Below are positions 44,148 through 52,003 of a stretch of DNA of 64,000 nt, piece after piece. Each line of letters begins with the position of its first letter. Position 1 is the first letter of the stretch. The DNA is from Natronocella acetinitrilica. GTDB taxonomy: Bacteria > Pseudomonadota > Gammaproteobacteria > Nitrococcales > Aquisalimonadaceae. The stretch lies in NCBI RefSeq assembly GCF_024170285.1, contig NZ_JALJXV010000002.1, positions 124,001-188,000 on the forward strand, read 5' to 3'. Below the pieces are notes generated by a model. That model saw only the letters and a program-made list of their open reading frames with translations, searched no databases and was not told the DNA's origin. Made by a program: the position numbers and the translations under genes.

Positions 44148-45056
44148 ATGAGCGAAAAACCAGCGGGGCGATACGTCAGTGAGTCGCCAAGCACAGCAGA
44201 TTGGCTGAAGACCCTGCCGCTGTATCCGCTGCCTCACCATGCAATCTCTCGGCTGATTCACCGGCTGACACGCGTCAAGGCCGCCTGGTTTCGGAGACCG
44301 CTGACGCGCTGGTTCGTCCAGCGCTTCAACGTCGACATGCGCGAGGCTGAGCAGACCGATCCACTGGCCTTCCCCACCTTCAATGCCTTCTTTACCCGGG
44401 AACTGAAAGCAGACGCGCGTCCGCTGCCGGACGACAAGCATGCCGTCTGCTGCCCCGCCGACGGCGCCATCAGTGCCCTGGGGCCTTTATCCGGTGATCG
44501 GATCATTCAGGCCAAGGGTCATGACTACTCGCTGCGCACGCTGCTCGGCGGTGATGCGACACAGGCAGCCTTGTTCGAGGACGGCAGCTTCATGACGGTG
44601 TATCTGTCGCCCCGGGATTATCACCGGGTGCACATGCCTCTCAGCGGTTCGCTGCGTGAAGTCACCCATGTTCCCGGCCGCCTGTTCAGCGTCGGCCGCC
44701 ATACGGTGAAGACCGTCCCCGGACTTTTCGCCCGCAATGAACGGATTGTCTGCCTGTTCGAAACCGCCCATGGGCCGATGGCAGTGGTACTGGTGGGCGC
44801 CATCAACGTGGCCAGCATCGAGACGGTCTGGGCAGGGGAAATCACGCCACCACGCGGTCGTGACATACGCGGCTGGCGCTACGAACCAGGCAAGATCAAT
44901 CTCGACCGGGGCGAGGAGCTGGGCCGCTTCAACATGGGGTCCACCGCCATCGTTTTGTTCCCACCGGGTATGGTGGAGTTCTCCGCCGGGCTCCGGGCCG
45001 ATGAGCGGGTGCAGGTCCGCCAGGCTGTGGGGACGGTGGTCGGCGGGGAGCAGTAG
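44148..45056 (+). CDS. psd: Phosphatidylserine decarboxylase proenzyme
   Basis: 302 aa from the ATG at 44148 (MSEKPAGRYV), with GGGA 8 bases upstream; an ATG three codons earlier is possible. Converts phosphatidylserine to phosphatidylethanolamine at the inner membrane. Self-cleavage site MGST (FNMGSTAIVLF, ~263-273), where Ser becomes the pyruvoyl group; the usual form is LGST. Also PADGAISALG, LSPRDYHRVHMPLSG and VGAINVASIETVW. In P. aeruginosa psd lies near fimX; here fimX is 7 kb away. A nested palindrome follows. Confidence 0.96.
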   Translation: MSEKPAGRYVSESPSTADWLKTLPLYPLPHHAISRLIHRLTRVKAAWFRRPLTRWFVQRFNVDMREAEQTDPLAFPTFNAFFTRELKADARPLPDDKHAVCCPADGAISALGPLSGDRIIQAKGHDYSLRTLLGGDATQAALFEDGSFMTVYLSPRDYHRVHMPLSGSLREVTHVPGRLFSVGRHTVKTVPGLFARNERIVCLFETAHGPMAVVLVGAINVASIETVWAGEITPPRGRDIRGWRYEPGKINLDRGEELGRFNMGSTAIVLFPPGMVEFSAGLRADERVQVRQAVGTVVGGEQ

Positions 45057-45069
45057 ACAACACCGGTTC

Positions 45070-45291
45070 GGTGCGTTACGCGCAAGCGCTAACGCACCCT
45101 ACGTGTCGGATCGGGGAACGTTGGGCCGGTACGCCACTCATGGACACGCCGTAAACCCATCCATGGGGGCTCGACAGCGACATCCCTGTCGCTGACGGTC
45201 CATGAGTGGCGCACCGGCCCAACGTTTGTGCCTTGGCTTGGGGCGGAATCGGCTTCACCTAGGGTGCGTTAGCGCTTGCGCGTAACGCACC
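45070..45291. repeat. Nested palindromic REP-like element between psd and the flavocytochrome gene
   Basis: 222 bp in a 252-bp gap between convergent genes. Outer arms 45070-45098 and 45263-45291 are exact reverse complements of 29 bases, and each is itself a hairpin (GGTGCGTTA ... GCGC-AA-GCGC ... TAACGCACC). Middle arms 45117-45145 and 45198-45226 match over 29 bases with one mismatch. Inner hairpins are at 45156-45167 (cccat/atggg) and 45175-45194 (cagcgaca/tgtcgctg). No target duplication is visible. It looks like a paired REP (BIME-type) element and could end both transcripts. Confidence 0.85.
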
Positions 45292-45308
45292 GGGTCGACG
45301 ATCCCCGA

Positions 45309-46778
45309 TCACCCCCGCAAGGCGAAAAGGATCAGGCCCAGCAGCAGCCCAACGGTTGCCGCCAGGGCTGCGCGCAGGAAGTGGCCGGCCTTGCCGGCCC
45401 GATCGCCGAAGCGATAATGGAAATGCTCTGACAGGATACCGCTGCGGTGCACCCGGAAATCCCGCAGCAGCAGGGTTTCCAGCGCGTCGATCATGGCCGG
45501 CGGCCCACACACCGCCCACTGGGCGGCCTGGCGTAGATCCTCCGGCAGAGTCGATTCCAGCAGACGGCGGTCAATAAACCCTCGCTCCCCGCTCCAGCCC
45601 TCCGGCGGTTCCTGCAGCACCTGGTGCACACGCAGGTCGAGACTGTTCGCCATGTCCGACAGCTCGCCGGCATAGAGAATCTGCCCCTCATGACGATTGG
45701 CCTGGAAAAGGATGATGCGGCGTTTCGAACCGGCATCCCGCAGACCACGAAGCAGGCTCATCACCGGTGCCATGCCAACACCACCGGCGAGCATGATCAG
45801 GGGTCGATTGTCATCCGCGTCCAGCGTGAAATTGCCGTAGGGCCCATCCAGGTACACCTGGGTGCCCTCGGGCAACTGGCCAATGCGGTCAGTGAAGTCT
45901 CCCGCTTCCTTGATGGTGAACGACACCAGCGGCCATTGCGCCGGTGCCGAGCTCATGGAGAACGGATGCTCGGTAATGCGCCCTAGCGGCCCGCCCACCT
46001 TGAACCAGGCGAACTGCCCTGCCTTGTACTCGAGACGTGCACCGGAATGACCGCCGTCGGTGTCCGGTTCCAGGTCTACAGTCCAGGTGCGATCGGCCTC
46101 CTGTCGGACCGCAGCGACACGATACGGGCGCCGACGCTGCAACAGCGGCGTAACCCAGTGCACATGGATCAGGGCGATGACGGCGATGGCCAGTGCAATG
46201 GTCCAGACGCCTGCAAGCAGCGGCTCACCGCTGTAGCGTCCGGCCCAGACGGTGTGATGCCAACCCAGCACTGCCACCAGCAGCGCCCCCACCGCGTGGC
46301 TGATACGCCAGGCCTCATAACTCCAGGACAACTGGTCCCGAACCGCTGCCATGAGGACAACAATGAACAGCGCCAGCCATGCGATCAGGCCGGTGATTCC
46401 TGGCCAGGTGGTGAGCTGCAGCCAGGTCTCCCGATCCAGATCACCAAGGGGAGCGACAACCCCCATGGGCAGGGAGTAGAGAAACGGATGAATCAGGATG
46501 AACGCCAGCAGGACGTGGGCCATGAACTGGTGGAAGCGCATGATGCTGTCCATTCCGATGCGCCCCGACAGGCCCTTGTGCCGACCGGACAGCACGAACT
46601 CGGCAAGCAGCATGGCGAAAGCGACCAGCGCCATGCCCGAAGCCAACTCGTCCCGCACCGGCCGCGGCGCCCTGTCCTGCATGCCGGCGAGCAGCAGCGG
46701 CATCAGCATCAGCGCCACGTAGGCGAGCAGCAGCCCGGCACCCAGCCCCACCCCACTCCTGATGATCCGTTGCGACAC
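45309..46778 (-). CDS. Ferric reductase-like transmembrane flavocytochrome
   Basis: 489 aa, GTG start at 46778. An N-terminal heme-b membrane domain has His pairs in IMRFHQFMAHVLLAFILIH and ISHAVGALLVAVLGWHH. It is followed by a cytosolic FAD-binding barrel (HPFSMSSAP, ~265-275) and an NAD(P)-binding domain (LAGGVGMAPVMSLLRG, WAVCGPPAMIDALE). A short C-terminal membrane helix ends the chain (FLRAALAATVGLLLGLILF), which is unusual for this family. Probably passes electrons from NAD(P)H through FAD and heme to an acceptor on the periplasmic side. It lies downstream of a GlcG/HbpS-like gene with a terminator between them. Confidence 0.88.
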   Translation of the reverse strand: MSQRIIRSGVGLGAGLLLAYVALMLMPLLLAGMQDRAPRPVRDELASGMALVAFAMLLAEFVLSGRHKGLSGRIGMDSIMRFHQFMAHVLLAFILIHPFLYSLPMGVVAPLGDLDRETWLQLTTWPGITGLIAWLALFIVVLMAAVRDQLSWSYEAWRISHAVGALLVAVLGWHHTVWAGRYSGEPLLAGVWTIALAIAVIALIHVHWVTPLLQRRRPYRVAAVRQEADRTWTVDLEPDTDGGHSGARLEYKAGQFAWFKVGGPLGRITEHPFSMSSAPAQWPLVSFTIKEAGDFTDRIGQLPEGTQVYLDGPYGNFTLDADDNRPLIMLAGGVGMAPVMSLLRGLRDAGSKRRIILFQANRHEGQILYAGELSDMANSLDLRVHQVLQEPPEGWSGERGFIDRRLLESTLPEDLRQAAQWAVCGPPAMIDALETLLLRDFRVHRSGILSEHFHYRFGDRAGKAGHFLRAALAATVGLLLGLILFALRG

Positions 46779-46853
46779 GCAGCACCCCCCATTCGTTTTC
46801 TGTTGTTACCGGCAGCATGCTGCAGAGGTGCGGGGGCGGGCTTGACCTGTATC

Positions 46854-46887
46854 AACGAAAACGGCCCCGAAGCAGGCTTCGGGGCCG
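46854..46887 (-). terminator. Terminator after the GlcG/HbpS-like gene
   Basis: On the minus strand CGGCCCCGAAG and CTTCGGGGCCG form an 11-bp perfect stem with a 4-base loop, followed by TTTTCGTT, 31 bases after the stop. The remaining ~75 bases up to the flavocytochrome start show no other clear structure. Confidence 0.85.
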
Positions 46888-46917
46888 ATCTCAATGCCGA
46901 GAGAACAGGCAAACGCC

Positions 46918-47382
46918 TCAGGAGGCCGCGTCGAGTCCCGGCTCGTATCCGGCGGCACGGACACCGGCGACAACGCAGGCTTCATCCGCGTCCGAGGTAT
47001 CGCCGCTGGCACCGATGGCGCCAATCACGTGGCGCTGTTCATCCAGCACCAGGACACCGCCGCCTACCGGGATGAAGCGACCGTCAGAGGCGGCGGCCAC
47101 GCCACTGAGAAACGCGTCGCGACCCTTGTTGCGGGCACCAATGGTGCCGCTGCTGATGCCAATGCCCAGAGACGCGACGGCCTTGCCGCGGGCCACATCG
47201 GCGCGCAGGATGCCGGAACCGTCCTCGCGATCCATCGAGATCACGTGACCGCCGGTATCCACCACCACGACAGTCAACGGCTGCAGTTTCTGTCGACGGC
47301 CTTCGGCCAGCGCTTCGGCGATCATCACGCGGGCTTTTTCCAACGGCAATGTGGTCTTGATGGGAAATACGTCAGCAGGCAT
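46918..47382 (-). CDS. GlcG/HbpS-type heme-binding family protein
   Basis: 154 aa. Single GlcG/HbpS domain: LEKARVMIAEALAEGRRQKL, TVVVVDTGGHVISMDREDG, ARGKAVASLGIGISSGTIGAR, and VPVGGGVLVLD-like segment IPVGGGVLVLDEQRHVIGAIGASG. The family includes heme-binding and heme-degrading HbpS and the glc-locus protein GlcG; the function here is unknown. No signal peptide, so cytoplasmic as drawn. Transcribed from a recognisable promoter with a palindrome. Nearby flavocytochrome suggests a redox or heme link, inferred from position only. Confidence 0.85.
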   Translation of the reverse strand: MPADVFPIKTTLPLEKARVMIAEALAEGRRQKLQPLTVVVVDTGGHVISMDREDGSGILRADVARGKAVASLGIGISSGTIGARNKGRDAFLSGVAAASDGRFIPVGGGVLVLDEQRHVIGAIGASGDTSDADEACVVAGVRAAGYEPGLDAAS

Positions 47383-47407
47383 GGCTACAACCTCCGAAAT
47401 GACTTTT

Positions 47408-47449
47408 GGAAACAGTTTCCATTATACATGAGTCGAGGGCACTCCGTCA
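47408..47449 (-). promoter_or_regulatory. Sigma70-type promoter with overlapping palindromic operator for the GlcG/HbpS-like gene
   Basis: On the minus strand TGACGG (47449-47444), a 17-base spacer and a perfect TATAAT (47426-47421) form a promoter. A perfect palindrome GGAAA-CAG-TTTCC (47408-47420) follows the -10 box directly, where the transcript should start. A repressor bound there would block initiation. The regulator is unknown. Confidence 0.65.
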
Positions 47450-47482
47450 GGGCCCGACTTGCACGCGCCCGGCGGGCAACCC

Positions 47483-48451
47483 TCAACTGTGCTGGCTGGG
47501 AAAAGCCAGCACGTCTTCGATCCGCTTGATCCCCAGTGCAACCATGAACAGGCGATCAAGCCCCAGCGCGACGCCGGCGCAGTCTGGCAGGCCCGACGCC
47601 AACGCCCCCAGGAAACGCTCATCCATCGGCGGTTGATGCAGCCCCTCGGACCCCCGGCGCAGCAGGTCCTCGGCAAACCGCTGCCGCTGTTCTCCCGCGT
47701 CGGTGAGTTCCTGGAAGCCATTGGCGATCTCCATGCCTTCCAGGAAACACTCGAAGCGCTGCGCCGTGGGCGGTGAGCCCGGCTCGATCCTGGCCAGAGC
47801 AGCCATGGACACGGGAAAGGCGTGGATCACGTCAACGCATCCATCCTTTCCCAGCGTGGAGGCAATCCGGTGAGAGTGAACCAGATCAAGCAGGCCGTCC
47901 CGGCTCAACCCCGCAGGCACATCAATACCCAGCGCCCGGCCGGTGCTTGCAATCTGGTCCCCGGGATCGTTGTGGGGATCGATCCCGAACGGCGCGAAGA
48001 CCTCGGCATAGGTATGCATGCGCAACTGCCTGGCGCCGGCGACGACCGTAATCAGTTCAACCACTTCATCGATCAGGCTTCGATAGCCCCAGCCCGGCCG
48101 ATACCATTCCAGCATGGTGAATTCGGGGTTGTGGCGCGGACCCTGCTCGCCGCCGCGAACCACCCGGCAGATCTGCCAGATCGGGCCGCTTCCGGCCGCC
48201 AACAGGCGCTTCATGGGAAACTCGGGGGATGTATGCAGGTAATGCGACGGTTGCCGGGGGTCGCCGTGGAGACAGACCTTCGCACTAAGCAGTGCAGGGT
48301 CCGTGGCCGCCGCCGTGGAAAGCAACGGCGTCTCCACCTCAAGCAGACCTCGCTGCTCGAAGAACTGGCGCACGCAGCGGAGCAACTCGGCGCGGCGGCG
48401 GAGCGTGTCGAGCGTGGCAGTCGGTCGCCAGTCCACCGCGCCCGGCACCAT
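47483..48451 (-). CDS. epmA: EF-P--(R)-beta-lysine ligase
   Basis: 322 aa. Lysyl-tRNA-synthetase-like enzyme without an anticodon domain that attaches beta-lysine to elongation factor P. Class II synthetase motifs: VETPLLSTAAATDPALLSAKV, motif 2 region ICRVVRGGEQGPRHNPEFTMLEWYRPG, and motif 3 GVALGLDRLFMVALG. The length matches EpmA rather than LysS. It starts 10 bases after the efp stop on the same strand, and epmB is divergent on the other side of efp: a full EF-P modification module. Confidence 0.96.
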   Translation of the reverse strand: MVPGAVDWRPTATLDTLRRRAELLRCVRQFFEQRGLLEVETPLLSTAAATDPALLSAKVCLHGDPRQPSHYLHTSPEFPMKRLLAAGSGPIWQICRVVRGGEQGPRHNPEFTMLEWYRPGWGYRSLIDEVVELITVVAGARQLRMHTYAEVFAPFGIDPHNDPGDQIASTGRALGIDVPAGLSRDGLLDLVHSHRIASTLGKDGCVDVIHAFPVSMAALARIEPGSPPTAQRFECFLEGMEIANGFQELTDAGEQRQRFAEDLLRRGSEGLHQPPMDERFLGALASGLPDCAGVALGLDRLFMVALGIKRIEDVLAFPSQHS

Positions 48452-48461
48452 TGGCTGCCGC

Positions 48462-49028
48462 CTATTTCACCCGGCTGACGTAGTCACCGGTGCGGGTGTC
48501 GATACGCAGCACCTCACCTTCTTCGATGAACAACGGCACGCGAACCACTGCACCAGTCTCGAGTGTGGCGGGCTTGTTGCCGCCGCTGGAGGTGTCGCCA
48601 CGCAAGCCGGGATCGGTTTGGGTAACGGTCAGTTCGACGAAATTCGGCGGCTCCACCTGAAGCGGCACGCCGTTCCACAGGGTTAGCTTGCAGAAGTCCT
48701 GTTCCTTGAGCCATTTCGCAGCATCACCCACTGCTGCCTCGGCAGCGGCGATCTGCTCGAAACTCTGGGGATCCATGAAATGCCAGAATTCCCCGTCGGC
48801 GTAGAGATACTGCAGATCCGTCTCCATGACGTCGGCTGCTTCCACGCTGTCGCCGGACTTGAACGTCCTATCGATCACCTTGCCGGTTTTCAGGTTACGC
48901 ACCTTGACCCGGTTGAACGCCTGACCCTTGCCGGGCTTGACGAACTCGTTCTCGACGATGGTGTAGGGATCATTGTCGAGCATGATCTTCAGGCCGGACT
49001 TGAATTCGCTGGTGCTGTAACTGGCCAT
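48462..49028 (-). CDS. efp: Elongation factor P
   Basis: 188 aa from the ATG at 49028. Relieves ribosome stalling at polyproline stretches. The modified lysine is Lys34 in [14 protein letters not shown], at the same position as in E. coli. Three OB-like domains with the conserved C-terminal [40 protein letters not shown]. Flanked by epmA and epmB, so beta-lysylation of Lys34 is expected; epmC (hydroxylase) is not in the window. Confidence 0.98.
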   Translation of the reverse strand: MASYSTSEFKSGLKIMLDNDPYTIVENEFVKPGKGQAFNRVKVRNLKTGKVIDRTFKSGDSVEAADVMETDLQYLYADGEFWHFMDPQSFEQIAAAEAAVGDAAKWLKEQDFCKLTLWNGVPLQVEPPNFVELTVTQTDPGLRGDTSSGGNKPATLETGAVVRVPLFIEEGEVLRIDTRTGDYVSRVK

Positions 49029-49152
49029 TGCGGTACCTGTTCCGTCTAGCGGTGGAAGCGCCCGCATCCTAGCGGAAAACCACCATGTCGATCCACTCTT
49101 GGTTAGAATGGCGCTGCCAACGAAGCCACCCTTCCCACCGCCCGGAGCCCGC

Positions 49153-50160
49153 ATGTCCAAAACGCTCGCCGTGCGCGATCACCACCCGAACTGGCAAAAG
49201 CTTTACGCCGACGCGGTTAGCGACCCGGCCGAACTGCTCCGGCTACTCGACCTCGAACCGGAACTCGCCAATGGCATGGACGACGCGCAGCGGCAATTCT
49301 CGCTGCGTGTTCCACGTGGCTTCATCGCACGCATGGAACCGGGCAACCGCCATGATCCGTTGCTGCTGCAGGTGCTTCCCCTGCCGCAGGAAACCGCGCT
49401 CCAGCCCACGCAATTCATCGACGACCCGGTGGACGATCATGCAGCCATGCTCGCACCGGGCCTGCTGCAGAAATACTCGGGGCGGGCGCTGCTGGTGGCC
49501 ACTGGTGCCTGCGCCATCAATTGCCGCTACTGCTTCCGCCGCCACTTCCCGTATGCCGATGCCAACGCCGCAAGCGCAAACTGGGGGCCGGCACTGGAAC
49601 AACTTGCCGGCGACCGGGACATCACCGAGGTCATTCTCTCTGGCGGTGATCCACTGGTGCTCTCGGATCGGCGCCTGCGGGCGCTCACCGACCATCTCCG
49701 GGAATTGCCCCACATCAGAACGCTGCGCATCCACACCAGAATGCCCATCGTGCTCCCGGAACGGATTGACGAGGGGCTGCTGGAATGGCTGACCGGATTG
49801 CATCAGCAGATCGTGGTGGTCCTGCATGGCAACCACCCGGCGGAATTCGATGCCAACGTGGATCGCGCCTGCGGGGCGCTGCGGGGCGTGGGCGCTACGC
49901 TGCTCAATCAATCAGTCCTGCTGCGGCGGATCAACGATCGCGCCGACACGCTGATTGCGCTGTCCAGACGGTTGTTCGAAGCGCAGGTCCTGCCCTACTA
50001 CCTGCACGCACTCGACCCGGTGCGAGGGGCCGCACATTTCGACGTGCCTGATGGCAAGGCCCGGAGTCTTGTCGAGCAGATGCGCCGGGCACTGCCGGGA
50101 TACCTGGTCCCCACCCTGGTACGGGAAACACCCGGGGAGCCGAACAAGACCCCCTTGTAG
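49153..50160 (+). CDS. epmB: EF-P beta-lysylation protein, lysine 2,3-aminomutase-like
   Basis: 335 aa from the ATG at 49153 ([15 protein letters not shown]). Radical-SAM, PLP-dependent enzyme that turns L-lysine into (R)-beta-lysine for EpmA. Radical-SAM Cys120-x3-Cys124-x2-Cys127 ([17 protein letters not shown]); [10 protein letters not shown]; and the C-terminal PLP and substrate region [15 protein letters not shown]. The short length, without the long C-terminal domain of KamA, identifies EpmB. Divergent from efp across a ~125 bp promoter region. Confidence 0.95.
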   Translation: MSKTLAVRDHHPNWQKLYADAVSDPAELLRLLDLEPELANGMDDAQRQFSLRVPRGFIARMEPGNRHDPLLLQVLPLPQETALQPTQFIDDPVDDHAAMLAPGLLQKYSGRALLVATGACAINCRYCFRRHFPYADANAASANWGPALEQLAGDRDITEVILSGGDPLVLSDRRLRALTDHLRELPHIRTLRIHTRMPIVLPERIDEGLLEWLTGLHQQIVVVLHGNHPAEFDANVDRACGALRGVGATLLNQSVLLRRINDRADTLIALSRRLFEAQVLPYYLHALDPVRGAAHFDVPDGKARSLVEQMRRALPGYLVPTLVRETPGEPNKTPL

Positions 50161-50213
50161 CCTGGCTTTCCAGCGCCGCATATACTGGCCGCCGGGTACA
50201 AACATAAAAAACC

Positions 50214-51968
50214 ATGACGAAAAGTAGCGCAGCAACGGCAACCACCACGGGCTTCGCCAGCGTAAATCCGGCAAGGCTACCCGCCAGAGGCGCCAATCGG
50301 CAGTTGTTCGATGAACGCGCGTCGGCGGTAGCAAGCTGGCAAGCCGGCCTGCCCCTGGCAGACATTCCGGAAACGGCAAGACTGCTGATGGACGGGCTTG
50401 ATCGCTTGCAGGGCGCGGGACTGTCGCCGGGGCGACGCATTGCCATCCTGCAGCAGCTGGAGACCACCGCCGACTACGTGGTCGATGGTCTGCGCCGACA
50501 CTACCTGCATCAGAGCTTTCCGCTGCCCGGTCGATCGCAACGTGCCGCCAACCTGTCCCGACATCTGCGGGAAACCATGGCCCGGGGCTACCGATCGGCA
50601 TTGCTCTATGCGGAGACCCGTGGCGGCCTGAGCAGTCGAAGCCGGACACTTGCCCTGACGGCCCTGGCCCGATGCATTGAACAGTGCCTGCTGGAAAGCT
50701 GGCTGGTTTACGAAAGCCCGCCCATCGGTGCCTGGCGGCTGCTACACAGCATTCGACTGGAAGCCAGACGCCTGGGCCTGAACGCGCGACGCTGCCGCAT
50801 GCGCACGGCAACGGTGACACTTGATCAACTCTATCAGCGAGCGCTGCTGACCTCCGCGGCCGGCCCTTATCGCATGGCCCGCAGCAGGGTGCTTCGGGCC
50901 CACGAACTGCTGCTTCGCGTGGCCCCGGATGCAGTACTCACCGCCCAGGCCGGCAACAGCGCGGAGAGTCCGCTGTATTTCGTGGACACCGACGGCGATC
51001 ACGGCCCGCAGCCGGTAATATCCAACAACACTGGCGACGAAGCACGATACCTGTATCTCGGCACCGCCGCTGTGGTGGACAGCCTGCTGGAGCAGGCGAG
51101 TCCACGAGGGGTGCTTTGGTGGCAACGGCGGCCAGCGGCCGACGATGCGCACCTGCTGCGTTCACTGGCCGCCGCCTATGGATCGCCGAGACGGCGCCAC
51201 TACCAGCGCTCAGGCTCACGCACCCGGGCTGTGGTGATTGTGGGTCTGACTCACATCCATCGCGCCTTGTCACAACAGCAGGCAGACCAGGACATCCCCC
51301 ATGCCGCATCACAATTCGCCGGGCGCAATCTGCAAGGTCACGATGACCACGACGTCTGGAACCTGATCTACCCCGCGGAAGACGGTAACGGCCTGGCTCT
51401 GCAGGATGACGACCAGATTGATCTTCCGGCACCTGCACCCACCGACCAGTCGGAACACTTCTGGCAACTGGTTAATCTGAGTGCAGGCGGTTATTGCCTG
51501 CTCAGCGAGCCCGATACCGCATCGCGGGCGCAGGTCGGGGAACCGGTACTGATAACAGAACTCACCGGGTCGGGCGAGGCTCCCCGGCAACTCGGCATCA
51601 TTCGCTGGCTGCGTCGCGACCCGGACGCCGGCGGCCAGATAGGCGTGCAGATCATCGCGCCGGAACCTCACCCGGTCTACACTCGTGCCGAGCAGGCAGA
51701 TGGCAGGCTGTCAGATCCGTCCCGCAGCCTGCTTGTGCCGGCAGTGAAGGTAACCCGGCAACCGGTCACATTAATGACGCCGCCACTGCACTACCATTCA
51801 AGCCGTCGTGTCAGCATGCTGGGGCAGGGTAAGTCGGCCTACATGCGGCTGACGCGGGAACTCGAGCGAACGGACGGTCTTGCCCAGTTCGTTTTCGAAC
51901 GAACCGAGGGCGCCAGCCGGGAGGCGGCCGATTCCGACGCCAAGGACAATCTCTGGGCCGACATCTGA
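50214..51968 (+). CDS. DUF-type protein upstream of fimX with degenerate PilZ-like C-terminal region
   Basis: 584 aa; no signal peptide or membrane helix. The N-terminal ~330 residues are helical and Arg/Leu-rich (ETARLLMDGLDRLQGAGLSPGRR; LQQLETTADYVVDGLRRHYL). About residues 410-490 resemble PilZ: NLSAGGYCLL fits the D/NxSxxG motif, then VGEPVLI and LGIIRWLRR ... GQIGVQII. The RxxxR motif that normally precedes it is absent, so c-di-GMP binding is doubtful. A long hypothetical gene next to fimX is also present in P. aeruginosa (from memory). It ends 35 bases before fimX, so it is probably cotranscribed; likely a pilus regulator partner. No clear ribosome site is seen. Confidence 0.7.
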   Translation: MTKSSAATATTTGFASVNPARLPARGANRQLFDERASAVASWQAGLPLADIPETARLLMDGLDRLQGAGLSPGRRIAILQQLETTADYVVDGLRRHYLHQSFPLPGRSQRAANLSRHLRETMARGYRSALLYAETRGGLSSRSRTLALTALARCIEQCLLESWLVYESPPIGAWRLLHSIRLEARRLGLNARRCRMRTATVTLDQLYQRALLTSAAGPYRMARSRVLRAHELLLRVAPDAVLTAQAGNSAESPLYFVDTDGDHGPQPVISNNTGDEARYLYLGTAAVVDSLLEQASPRGVLWWQRRPAADDAHLLRSLAAAYGSPRRRHYQRSGSRTRAVVIVGLTHIHRALSQQQADQDIPHAASQFAGRNLQGHDDHDVWNLIYPAEDGNGLALQDDDQIDLPAPAPTDQSEHFWQLVNLSAGGYCLLSEPDTASRAQVGEPVLITELTGSGEAPRQLGIIRWLRRDPDAGGQIGVQIIAPEPHPVYTRAEQADGRLSDPSRSLLVPAVKVTRQPVTLMTPPLHYHSSRRVSMLGQGKSAYMRLTRELERTDGLAQFVFERTEGASREAADSDAKDNLWADI

Positions 51969-52003
51969 GCGCGGACGGCCCACTAAACCAGACGTCGAGG
52001 CTC

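Noticed and set aside
45070-45291. CRISPR array or tRNA gene in the palindromic region
   Set aside because: Repeats are inverted and nested, not direct and regularly spaced; no tRNA arms or anticodon loop can be drawn.
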